Shown one piece after another: positions 18,041-25,851 of a stretch of DNA of 48,917 nucleotides. Location: contig NZ_LFMW01000025.1 in the NCBI RefSeq assembly GCF_001050345.1, forward strand, positions 1 through 48,917, given 5' to 3'. The notes beneath the pieces are model-generated. The model saw nothing but the letters and a program-made list of their open reading frames with translations. It searched no databases and was not told the origin of the DNA. The position numbers were made by a program, and so were the translations under genes. Positions within the stretch are counted from its first letter, which is position 1. Every line of letters begins with the position of its first letter. The DNA comes from Pseudomonas fildesensis. GTDB taxonomy: Bacteria; Pseudomonadota; Gammaproteobacteria; Pseudomonadales; Pseudomonadaceae.

Positions 18041-19267
18041 ATGAATAAGACATTTTGGTATATCACGAAGTATTTTTCGCCGAAAACTGCCAGTAGCCCT
18101 GGTGGTCGTGGATGGTTTTTGGTTGAGGAAATGCGGAAGGCCGGTTGTGAGGCTGTGGTTATTACATCTGACTCGAACAATTTAGTCGACGTTCCCACAC
18201 TTTCCCTGCGCGTAACGACGCAGGAAGTGTCTGGCGTGAAAATTGTTTGGCTCAAAACGTTGAAATATACCGTCGCCAAGTCCCCTCGTAGAATTTTAGG
18301 TTGGCTCCATTTTGAATGGAACTTACTGTTTTTGGATAAGGCAAAGTTGCCACGGCCTGATGTTATTGTGGTGTCGAGTTTGTCGCTATTTACAATTCTA
18401 AATGGGTTGTTGCTTCGAAGAAAGTACAAATGCAGACTGGTATTTGAGGTCAGGGACATCTGGCCGCTTACTATCATTGAAGAGGGGGGGTTCAACAAGG
18501 ATAATATTTTTGTCCGGGCATTGTCGTTTCTAGAAAAAACGGCCTATAAAAGAGCTGACGTTATTATTGGTACGATGCCCAATCTTGCTGAGCATGTGAA
18601 GAAAGAGACGGGTCTCGACCGCCCAGTTTTCTGTATTCCCATGGGTGTCAGCGAGGATCACCTCAGTGAAACCAAACCACTGGCAGATGACTACCAATCC
18701 ACATTCTTTTCCAAGCCTAAATTCAGAATCGTCCATGCCGGCACTATCGGAATCACCAATGCGCTGGAGCCTTTTTTTCAGGCAGCGGAGGCACTTAAGG
18801 ATCATAGTGACATAGAGTTCCTTATGGTCGGAGACGGAGCTCTTAAACCGCATTTTCAAAAAGTGTATGGTCATTTGCCTAACTTGGTTTTTGCCCCTAA
18901 AGTCTCCCGGGATAGGGTTCAATCGGTGCTGGTCAACGCCGACATACTGTATTTTTCGGTTTATCCTTCAAAGGTTTGGGATTACGGTCAATCGTTGAAT
19001 AAGGTAATCGATTATATGCTGGCGGGTAAGCCTATTGTTGCATCATACAGCGGCTACCCCTCCATGATTAATGAAGCTGATTGTGGTGTTTATGTACCGG
19101 CTGGTGATGTCGATAGTTTGGTTGCTTGTATTTTGGATATGAAATCCAAAAGCCCGGGCGATCGTAATGACATGGGGATGCGCGGACGCCGGTGGCTTTT
19201 GGAGGAACGTAATTATCCAAAGCTAGCGAAGGGTTACATGGATGCCATATTTGAGAGGCGCCATTGA
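18041..19267 (+). CDS. GT4-type glycosyltransferase, WbuB-like
   Basis: A 408-residue GT-B enzyme. It contains SPGGRGWFLVEEM near the N-terminus (acceptor side) and FEVRDIWPLTIIEEG in the middle, typical of the WbuB group that transfers amino-deoxy hexoses. The C-terminal donor site includes GTIGITNALEPFFQA, and NKVIDYMLAGKPIVAS. It probably adds the second or third sugar of the repeat unit. It begins 15 nt after wbpS, and its TGA overlaps the next ATG by 1 nt. The sugar specificity is unknown; FucNAc-type transfer is only suggested by family resemblance. Confidence 0.88.
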   Translation: MNKTFWYITKYFSPKTASSPGGRGWFLVEEMRKAGCEAVVITSDSNNLVDVPTLSLRVTTQEVSGVKIVWLKTLKYTVAKSPRRILGWLHFEWNLLFLDKAKLPRPDVIVVSSLSLFTILNGLLLRRKYKCRLVFEVRDIWPLTIIEEGGFNKDNIFVRALSFLEKTAYKRADVIIGTMPNLAEHVKKETGLDRPVFCIPMGVSEDHLSETKPLADDYQSTFFSKPKFRIVHAGTIGITNALEPFFQAAEALKDHSDIEFLMVGDGALKPHFQKVYGHLPNLVFAPKVSRDRVQSVLVNADILYFSVYPSKVWDYGQSLNKVIDYMLAGKPIVASYSGYPSMINEADCGVYVPAGDVDSLVACILDMKSKSPGDRNDMGMRGRRWLLEERNYPKLAKGYMDAIFERRH

Positions 19268-19863
19268 TGAAACGGCTCTTTGACCTTCTTCTTTCGGTAA
19301 CTGCACTATTGGTCTTGTGGCCGGTAATGTTGTGGACTGCATGGGCGGTTCGCAAGAAACTTGGTACACCGGTCATTTTTCGCCAGATGCGCCCAGGTTT
19401 GGGTGGAAAACCGTTCGAACTTATTAAGTTTCGTACCATGCGCGATGCAGTTGATTTGAACGGCGACCCGTTACCGGATGCTGAGCGGATGACGCCCTTT
19501 GGGCAATTCCTTCGCTCCAGTAGTTTGGACGAATTACCTGGATTGTGGAGTGTCATTAAGGGAGATATGAGTCTCGTAGGGCCTCGGCCACTATTGACCG
19601 AATATTTGCCTTTGTATTCTGCCGAGCAGGCTCGCCGTCATGAAGTTCGTCCCGGAATCACCGGTTGGGCGCAAGTCAATGGGCGTAATGCTTTGAGCTG
19701 GGAGGCTAAGTTTGAGCGGGATGTGTGGTATGTCGACAATCAGAGTCTGTGGTTGGATGTTAAAATAATTATGATGACGGTAAAAAAGGTTTTTGTGCGC
19801 GACGGGATAAGTGCCGAGGGTGAGGCTACCATGTCTCGTTTTCGGGGCAGTAAAAACAGATGA
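19267..19863 (+). CDS. Initiating undecaprenyl-phosphate sugar-1-P transferase, PglC type
   Basis: A 198-residue bacterial sugar transferase of the small monotopic class. One hydrophobic re-entrant helix (residues 4–25) is followed by the core: FRQMRPGLGGKPFELIKFRTM, SSLDELPGLWSVIKGDMSLVGPRPL with the DE catalytic pair, and RPGITGWAQVNGRN. It moves a sugar-1-phosphate, probably UDP-bacillosamine-derived, onto undecaprenyl phosphate to begin each repeat unit. It takes the place of the WecA-like WbpL found in P. aeruginosa O5. The start overlaps the preceding stop, so it is the last gene of this operon arm. Confidence 0.9.
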   Translation: MKRLFDLLLSVTALLVLWPVMLWTAWAVRKKLGTPVIFRQMRPGLGGKPFELIKFRTMRDAVDLNGDPLPDAERMTPFGQFLRSSSLDELPGLWSVIKGDMSLVGPRPLLTEYLPLYSAEQARRHEVRPGITGWAQVNGRNALSWEAKFERDVWYVDNQSLWLDVKIIMMTVKKVFVRDGISAEGEATMSRFRGSKNR

Positions 19864-19930
19864 ATACGGTCTCTCTATTGCGGAGATTTTGTGATCAGTG
19901 AATTTGAATTTCACGCAGCGTTGTTTGAAT

Positions 19931-19957
19931 TGGCCTACCGTAGCCAGTAGGCCTGTT
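19931..19957. terminator. Hairpin between converging O-antigen gene sets
   Basis: GGCCTAC … GTAGGCC (about 19932–19953) forms a 7-bp stem between the plus-strand PglC-type gene and the minus-strand hydratase gene. TGTTCGTTTAT follows. The location between convergent genes suits a bidirectional terminator, though the T-run is imperfect. Confidence 0.4.
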
Positions 19958-19984
19958 CGTTTATGACTGGTTAGGCACGTTTTA

Positions 19985-20431
19985 TTATTGGGGCCGTGGC
20001 TTTTCTTTGGGTATATAGATCTCCGCGCAACCGGTTATCACTTCCTTGCCTCTGACTGTGCAGACCGTATCAAAAAAAACCCTGTTTGTGTTTAGCTCGA
20101 CCTTTGTTACCGTGATTGTTGCGGTAACGGTGTCGTCGATGTACACCGGTCTTTTGAAATTCAGTGACTGTGCTACGTATACGCAACCGGGTCCGGGAAG
20201 CTTGGTTCCAAACAGTGCAGAGAAAAATCCAGCAGACATTAACCCGTGCGCTATGCGCTTACCAAATCGGGAAGAGTTCGCATAGTCGCTATCAACATGG
20301 ACTGGGTTATGGTCACCGCTGATTCCAGCATATGCTTTGATGTCTGCATCAGTTATAGTTTGAGAATACCTGACGGTCATGCCAAGTTGTATATCGTTGA
20401 TGGGTATGGAGCCTAGGGCTGAGTCATTCAT
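19985..20431 (-). CDS. PhaJ-like (R)-specific enoyl-CoA hydratase (MaoC domain)
   Basis: A 148-residue hot-dog-fold hydratase. The hydratase-2 signature is clear: YAGISGDHNPVHVD with catalytic D40 and H45, then RFGKRIAHGLMSAGFFS and LPGPGCVYVAQSLNFKRPVY. PhaJ enzymes hydrate crotonyl-CoA-type enoyl-CoA to (R)-3-hydroxyacyl-CoA. The gene begins 2 nt after the NeuD/PglD-like acyltransferase gene, so the two form an operon opposed to the rest of the locus. I infer that it supplies 3-hydroxybutyryl-CoA as the acyl donor for that transferase. A general fatty-acid role is less likely given the context. Key residues are intact. Confidence 0.85.
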   Translation of the reverse strand: MNDSALGSIPINDIQLGMTVRYSQTITDADIKAYAGISGDHNPVHVDSDYANSSRFGKRIAHGLMSAGFFSALFGTKLPGPGCVYVAQSLNFKRPVYIDDTVTATITVTKVELNTNRVFFDTVCTVRGKEVITGCAEIYIPKEKPRPQ

Positions 20432-20433
20432 GA

Positions 20434-21114
20434 TTAACCACCCAACCCTTTGCGTGGCAAAGGTTTCGCAGGGTTACCAACAACGATTGCCCCAGGCGCA
20501 ACATCCTTAGTGACAACTGCGCCCATACCGACAATGGCGCCCTTGCCGATTTTAAGTGGCTTCCCCGCTCGGCCTTGTTTGATTATTGCTCCAGTCCCGA
20601 TATAGGCGTGGTCTTCGATAGTTACATTTCCATTACACTTCACCGAAGGAGCGAATGTCACATAGTCTCCAATTATGCAATCGTGAGCTATATAAGAATA
20701 TATGTTCGCATGGAAAAATTTACCGATTTTTACATTGGACGTTATCGTAGTGAAGGGGCAGAGTATTGCGCCTTCGCCAATTTCGTTTTCATCCAAGATC
20801 AATGCGTTATCAGCGGTAATGGAGAATGTCTTTGCGTCAATCTCCCACATGCGTTGGGCAATTTTTTCTCTGATTTGACTGTCGCCAATGGTGATATTGA
20901 AGAATTTTTTATCTGCAGGTAGCAGTGAAAATTCTGCAGACGTTAATACATCATATCCATTTATACTTTTAGCGCAGTCGCCATCATCAACAAAAACTAG
21001 TTTAAAATTGCCTTGGCAGTTTGATTCAAGTTTTTTTTTGACAAGCGGAATTACCTCTCGTCCAAATCCCCCGGCCCCTACGATTCCAAAAATATTCAAA
21101 CCAATCTCCTTCAT
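20434..21114 (-). CDS. NeuD/PglD-family sugar N-acyltransferase
   Basis: A 226-residue two-domain protein: an N-terminal Rossmann-like UDP-sugar binding domain (GIVGAGGFGREVIPLV) and a C-terminal left-handed beta-helix, with SYIAHDCIIGDYVTFAPSVKCNGNVTIEDHAYIGTG carrying the likely catalytic His. PglD-type enzymes acylate the 4-amino group of UDP-4-amino-4,6-dideoxy-GlcNAc. The aminotransferase and dehydratase for this substrate lie nearby (24454 and 25852). The annotated ATG (21114) has no ribosome-binding site. An AAGGAG lies inside the first codons, 6 nt before a TTG at 21099, so the true start may be that TTG. Coupled hydratase gene downstream suggests a donor other than acetyl-CoA. Confidence 0.87.
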   Translation of the reverse strand: MKEIGLNIFGIVGAGGFGREVIPLVKKKLESNCQGNFKLVFVDDGDCAKSINGYDVLTSAEFSLLPADKKFFNITIGDSQIREKIAQRMWEIDAKTFSITADNALILDENEIGEGAILCPFTTITSNVKIGKFFHANIYSYIAHDCIIGDYVTFAPSVKCNGNVTIEDHAYIGTGAIIKQGRAGKPLKIGKGAIVGMGAVVTKDVAPGAIVVGNPAKPLPRKGLGG

Positions 21115-21760
21115 GGGCTTTGATTACAAGATATGAATCATATGATAATGCGAACGGAGGCTTTTACAACCTAAAGGTGTGGCCTGCGTGGGGGCCTTGA
21201 AAAAATATTCTGCTTGCGTCTCAGGACGCGGAGTCTACTCTTGGCCCCGTTCAGGCGGTTAGAGGATTGTTCTGCACAGCCCAACCGTTGGTGCTTTTCA
21301 ACGGGGCGGTCGGTCGCGACTTTCCTGTTCATGGGGGGAGGATATGCTTTCTACTAAGGGATCATCTGAAAACGTTGCCTTTGAAACAGTGTTGCCTTTG
21401 TGCCCGAGACAGGAATCGTATTCGGCGACCAAATACCAGCGTTTGCTGGCCCTTTCCCGTAAGCACCTCAATCGCTGTACTAGCCAGTGCACTTTTTTGG
21501 TGGTGTTGGTCGCTCATCAGAGCGCCCGGCCAATCGATCACAAGTCAGCTGACCGATCTAGCATAGACCAGGCAAGCAAACTGACACGCGTGACATTCGC
21601 TTGTAGAATCCACCAACAGGTACCAGGTTGCTTGTCCACGCATGATGTGCTGAATGCTTTGCGGAATGGCACGACCGGCTTCGCTCCTTAGGCGTAGCTG
21701 GGCGTGATAGGAGATAAATGAATGAGTTACCGCTCAGAAGAATAGGTTGTACTAAGACGT
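21115..21760. other. 646-bp region without a recognisable gene inside the O-antigen locus
   Basis: Divergent spacer between the minus-strand acyltransferase gene and the plus-strand secreted-protein gene. It must carry promoters for both directions, with an AT-rich stretch at 21118–21150. A frame from 21344 has GGAGG only 2 nt before its ATG and encodes a low-quality sequence with no domain, so I do not call it. The mixed composition looks like degenerated DNA left by earlier insertions, but no terminal repeats are evident. Confidence 0.35.
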
Positions 21761-22921
21761 ATGCGTGATTATTTGAAGTTTTTTACTGTGGTGTTGTCTA
21801 TCGCCAGTTTTCAGGGGGCCTTTGCTGATGCAACGACGAAAGATTCGTCAGACGGGATAGTGAAACGCTGGATATCGTCGTCTGTTGATCACTGGCAAAC
21901 ATATTCACAAAGCGGATCTAATGGTGTCCATAAATTTACTGAAAGTGACAATAGCTTTAAAATAAGAAAGGCTAGCCCGCCGTCGAAAAACTTTCGTACT
22001 GGCTACACCTTCATTTACAACAAGTCTCTATATTTTGAAGATCTCGGGAACAATATTAGCTACAAAAGAAACTGGCTCGGAAGTTATAAGCCTGTAAAGC
22101 TTTCGTCCAATAGTGAGTACAACGCTGCCGGATACAACTTTGAAGTCGACTCCTATTCAGGCCTTATTTCTGCATGCCCTCTATCGGATGACAATGAATG
22201 TAAAGTTTTCAACTTCCAGCCTGGTAGCTATCCCTACGTCTATGCTCAAAAAGAAGGCTCCGTCCTGTCCATTACAAACTACGGAGAAGCGATTCTTTTT
22301 AAAAACGGCGAGTGGTGTCGGATGTCGATGCGTGACGATATTTATTCGTGCACCAATCCAGAGCTCCCTATATTATCCGTGCCTAGAGCAATACAGTTTT
22401 ACAGCTCAATCAACTACCAAGGGAGGGTTTTGCTAGGAGAGTGGCCGACGGGTCGTCTGTATGAGTTTGATGGAGTAGAACTCAAACCCTCCAATATGAC
22501 CCCTCCGGAAATTGCAAAATTGTCCGATAAGCGTTTGGGATATGAAGCGCAAACCATGGCAGAATATTGCGGGGATTTGTTTGTCGGGTACTGGCCAAAG
22601 GGCGAAGTCTGGCGCTACGACCACCTTGCAAGGGAGTGGCAATTCTTCAAGAGATTTTTCAGCGATGTAGAAGGTGAGCCTTTCATTCCTTACTCACTGA
22701 GGGAGAGCGACGGCCTTGACTCATCGTTCTTTGGCCAGCGTATCACCGCCATGGTTCCGTTTGAAGGCGCTCTGTACGTAACTACGTCAAATCTAAGGGC
22801 TTGGACAGCGGCCGATTCGGCACCTGCGACAATAGACCCTTCCAAGGTAGCTGAATACGGGGCCATTTATAAGGTCACCAAGCCAGGTTGCACAACAAGT
22901 TATAGTTATGCAAAAGATTGA
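21761..22921 (+). CDS. Unknown secreted protein, possible beta-propeller
   Basis: A 386-residue protein with a signal peptide (KFFTVVLSIASFQGAFA, cleavage near residue 22). The mature part is rich in aromatic residues and in short repeating strands such as GYTFIYNKSLYF, GRVLLGEWPTGRLYEFDG and GDLFVGYWPKGEVWRYDH. The latter two are alike (GxxxxGxWPxGxxxxxD), suggesting blades of a beta-propeller. Four or more cysteines could form disulfides. I recognise no family. It lies in the O-antigen locus between the acyltransferase operon and the IS5 element, with a strong hairpin after its stop. It might modify or bind surface polysaccharide, or be cargo carried with the locus; neither is shown by sequence. 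Confidence 0.7.
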   Translation: MRDYLKFFTVVLSIASFQGAFADATTKDSSDGIVKRWISSSVDHWQTYSQSGSNGVHKFTESDNSFKIRKASPPSKNFRTGYTFIYNKSLYFEDLGNNISYKRNWLGSYKPVKLSSNSEYNAAGYNFEVDSYSGLISACPLSDDNECKVFNFQPGSYPYVYAQKEGSVLSITNYGEAILFKNGEWCRMSMRDDIYSCTNPELPILSVPRAIQFYSSINYQGRVLLGEWPTGRLYEFDGVELKPSNMTPPEIAKLSDKRLGYEAQTMAEYCGDLFVGYWPKGEVWRYDHLAREWQFFKRFFSDVEGEPFIPYSLRESDGLDSSFFGQRITAMVPFEGALYVTTSNLRAWTAADSAPATIDPSKVAEYGAIYKVTKPGCTTSYSYAKD

Positions 22922-22987
22922 TAAGTGAACCAGATAGTCGGCATATGACATGCAGCATATGGTAACGCTGGATTTGAAGCGAAGGTG

Positions 22988-23008
22988 AACGCCGGGTAAC
23001 CCGGCGTC
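22988..23008 (+). terminator. GC-rich hairpin after the secreted-protein gene
   Basis: ACGCCGGGTAACCCGGCGT (about 22989–23007) is a perfect 8-bp stem with a 3-nt loop. No T-run follows, so Rho-independent termination is uncertain, but the position 67 nt past the stop fits a transcript end. Confidence 0.45.
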
Positions 23009-23016
23009 CTACCTAA

Positions 23017-24208
23017 GGAAACTCTGAAAAAGACTTCCAAATCTGGTGAAATACGCCTGCCCCACGAACTGAACGGTTGAGCCCCGATGAAGCAAATGTC
23101 TTTCGCTGATGCCGAGTACGCAGGCAAACGTAAGCAGACCCGCCGCGAGCGTTTCCTGATTGAGATGGATCAGGTCGTGCCCTGGAAAGGCCTGATTGCG
23201 TTGATCGAACCGTATTATCCAAAGGGCGAAGGGGGGCGTCCGGCGTATCCGTTGATGGCGATGTTGCGCGTTCATTTGATGCAGAACTGGTTCGACTACA
23301 GCGATCCGGCGATGGAAGAATCATTATATGAAACGACGATTCTGCGCCAGTTCGCGGGCTTGAATCTGGATCGAATTCCCGATGAAGCCACGATCCTCAA
23401 CTTCCGCCGTTTGTTGGAAAAACATGAGTTGGCAGGTGGGATTTTGCAGATCATCAATGGCTATCTAGGTGATCGTGGCCTTCTGTTGCGTCACGGCATG
23501 GTGGTCGATGCGACGATCATTCACACGCTGAGCTCGACTAAGAACAAGGACGGTAAACGCGATCCTGAGATGCATCAGACGAAGAAAGGGAACCAATATT
23601 TCTTCGGGATGAAAGCGCACATCGGCGTCGACGCCGAATCCGGCTTGGTGCATAGCCTGGTGGGCACCGCAGCGAATGTGGCGGACGTGACACAAGTCGA
23701 TCAGTTACTGCACGGCGAGGGAACTTACGTGTGTGGCGACGCCGGTTACACCGGCGTGGACAAACGATCCCAGCATCAGGATCGCAAGATGATCTGGTCG
23801 ATTGCCGCCCGCCCAAGCAGCTACAAAAAGCACGCAAAAAAGAGTTTGATCGAGCGCATGCGAGGCAAGATCGAATACGCGAAAGCGCAGCTGTGGGCCA
23901 AGGTTGAGCCCCCGTTTCGTGTGATCAAGCGCCAGTTTGGTTATACGAAAGTGCGCTTTCGTGGTTTGTCGAAAAACATCGCGCAGCAGACAACGTTATT
24001 CGCTTTGTCAAACTTGTGGATGGTGCGAAAACGTTTTTTGGTATGGGCGAGGTGCGTCTGTAATGTGGGCCAATAGCCCTGAAACAGCGCGATCAGAGGA
24101 CAGAACCGTGAATTAAGGACAAGAAGGTCTGATTTTCGACCGACTTATGATTTTTTGAGCCTCAAGTAGTGAGGGCATCAAAACATCGGTGGGTACTTCA
24201 GACCTTCC
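23017..24208 (+). mobile_element. Complete IS5-family insertion sequence with CTAA target duplication
   Basis: The ends are imperfect inverted repeats: GGAAACTCTGAA at 23017 and the complement of TTCAGACCTTCC ending at 24208 (GGAAGGTCTGAA). Both ends are flanked directly by CTAA (23013–23016 and 24209–24212), a 4-bp duplication matching the YTAR target of IS5 elements. The element is 1192 bp and holds one transposase gene. The intact gene and duplication indicate a fairly recent insertion between the secreted-protein gene and the DegT aminotransferase gene. Confidence 0.85.
23087..24076 (+). CDS. IS5-family transposase
   Basis: A 329-residue DDE transposase. It has the N-terminal DUF772 region (GRPAYPLMAMLRVHLMQNWF), then the catalytic segments VVDATIIHT, CGDAGYTG and RGKIEYAKA. 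These provide the two aspartates and the glutamate of the IS5/IS1182-type RNase H fold. No frameshift or premature stop is visible, so it is likely active. It fills most of the insertion element. Confidence 0.95.
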   Translation: MKQMSFADAEYAGKRKQTRRERFLIEMDQVVPWKGLIALIEPYYPKGEGGRPAYPLMAMLRVHLMQNWFDYSDPAMEESLYETTILRQFAGLNLDRIPDEATILNFRRLLEKHELAGGILQIINGYLGDRGLLLRHGMVVDATIIHTLSSTKNKDGKRDPEMHQTKKGNQYFFGMKAHIGVDAESGLVHSLVGTAANVADVTQVDQLLHGEGTYVCGDAGYTGVDKRSQHQDRKMIWSIAARPSSYKKHAKKSLIERMRGKIEYAKAQLWAKVEPPFRVIKRQFGYTKVRFRGLSKNIAQQTTLFALSNLWMVRKRFLVWARCVCNVGQ

Positions 24209-24453
24209 CTAAGGAAACGGTTTGTGCGTCTCCTGCATCAGAGGGCCTGTCAGAAGTCAGAAGGGACGCTGCTGGTCATGTCCTGCTTTTTGTGTCGTTT
24301 TCGAACGTAGGTCTTTGCAAACTTGATGCAAAGGGACTTATCTTTTGAAGCAGTAACCTTCCAGTGGTCGTATGTCCTGTGGCGGGTAATGTGCCATGGG
24401 TGGTTCATAAGGGCTGGTACGCTAGCCGAAAGAGTTATTTCAATAGGGGCTTT

Positions 24454-25638
24454 ATGCTTAATACACCTTTTTCGCCTTGGCCAAGTTTTACCCTTCAGGA
24501 AGCTGATGCGGTCCGTGATGTGATTTTGTCTAACAAAGTCAACTACTGGACTGGGCAGGAATGCCGGTTGTTCGAAAAGAGCTTCGCATCTTGGGTGGGA
24601 TCTACACATGCGGTCGCGCTGGCTAATGGCACGCTTGCATTAGATGTTGCCCTACTGGCGTTGGGTATTGGTAAAGGTGACGAGGTGATTGTTACTCCCC
24701 GGACTTTTCTTGCCTCGGTGTCGAGCATCGTGAATGCAGGTGCGATCCCCGTTTTTGCCGAAGTGGATCGAGAGACTCAAAACATCACAGCCGAAACGAT
24801 TCGCGCTGTACTCACACCGCGGTCGAGAGCAGTTATCTGTGTGCATCTCGCCGGTTGGCCTTGCGACATGGACCCCATCATGACATTGGCCGAGGAGCAC
24901 GGTCTCAAGGTCATTGAGGATTGTGCTCAGGCGCATGGGGCTCAATACAAGAACCGTTCAGTCGGTTCGATCGGTCACATTGGCGCCTGGTCGTTCTGCC
25001 AGGACAAGATCATGACGACTGGCGGGGAGGGTGGGATGGTGACCACCAGTGACCCAGAGTTATGGTCGCGTATGTGGTCTTTCAAGGATCACGGTAAATC
25101 CTGGCAAGCGGTCTATGAGCGCGAGCATGCGCCCGGATTTCGGTGGCTGCATGAGAGCTTCGGTACCAACTGGAGAATGATGGAAGTGCAGGGTGTAATT
25201 GGGCGTATCCAATTGGACCGGATGGCTGAATGGAGTGTTGCGAGGCAGGAAAATGCTGAGCGCATTTGGCAGACTGCTCGAGCCTTTCCTGGTCTGCGCG
25301 TTCCTGACGTGCCTGTGGAAATCAAGCATGCGGCGTACAAATGCTATGTATTTGTCGAGCCTTCCGTGCTGAATGAAGGTTGGTCGCGCGACCGTATTTT
25401 GAATGAGATCAACGCACTTGGCGTTCCATGCTTTTCGGGTTCCTGTTCTGAGGTCTATTTGGAAAAGGCCTTTGACGGTACTGACTGGCGGCCGCACTCA
25501 CGACTGCCCGTTGCTCAAGAACTGGGTGAAACCAGCCTTATGTTTTTGGTACACCCGACGCTGACTGACGCTGAAATCGGTAAGACGTGCGAAGTGCTGG
25601 ATGAGGTGATGGCCAAGGCTTGTTCATTGATTAGTTGA
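24454..25638 (+). CDS. DegT-family nucleotide-sugar aminotransferase, PglE-like
   Basis: A 394-residue PLP aminotransferase. The Schiff-base lysine is K185 in FCQDKIMTTGGEGG, the pyrophosphate strand is ANGTLALDVALLALGIGKGDEV, and VIEDCAQAHGA is the cofactor aspartate motif. It likely converts the 4-keto product of WbpM to UDP-4-amino-4,6-dideoxy-GlcNAc, the substrate of the PglD-like acyltransferase. The ATG at 24454 follows AGGGGC. The open frame extends upstream without a ribosome-binding site. The IS5 element now separates it from the acyltransferase operon. A perosamine-type reaction is the main alternative. Confidence 0.87.
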   Translation: MLNTPFSPWPSFTLQEADAVRDVILSNKVNYWTGQECRLFEKSFASWVGSTHAVALANGTLALDVALLALGIGKGDEVIVTPRTFLASVSSIVNAGAIPVFAEVDRETQNITAETIRAVLTPRSRAVICVHLAGWPCDMDPIMTLAEEHGLKVIEDCAQAHGAQYKNRSVGSIGHIGAWSFCQDKIMTTGGEGGMVTTSDPELWSRMWSFKDHGKSWQAVYEREHAPGFRWLHESFGTNWRMMEVQGVIGRIQLDRMAEWSVARQENAERIWQTARAFPGLRVPDVPVEIKHAAYKCYVFVEPSVLNEGWSRDRILNEINALGVPCFSGSCSEVYLEKAFDGTDWRPHSRLPVAQELGETSLMFLVHPTLTDAEIGKTCEVLDEVMAKACSLIS

Positions 25639-25851
25639 TGTTGTCGCGGGACTAAAGGGCTGCCATTGATTGCTTCATGTGGGTGATAGGGCTCCGTGGG
25701 TACGTGTGCAGATCAATAATCTGACTGACCCCGGCTTAGGTGCCAATATATGCTGCGCACTGAAGATTTACCAAGCCAGAATGCGGTCAGGGCCGTACTA
25801 TGAAAAATGTTGCATCGATCACAGGAGCGGTTTGAGGTGGACGAAGGGGTT

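Noticed and set aside
21344..21691. 115-codon frame with GGAGG before its ATG
   Set aside because: The spacing to the ATG is only 2 nt, the product has no domain and its composition is unlike a protein; treated as non-coding.
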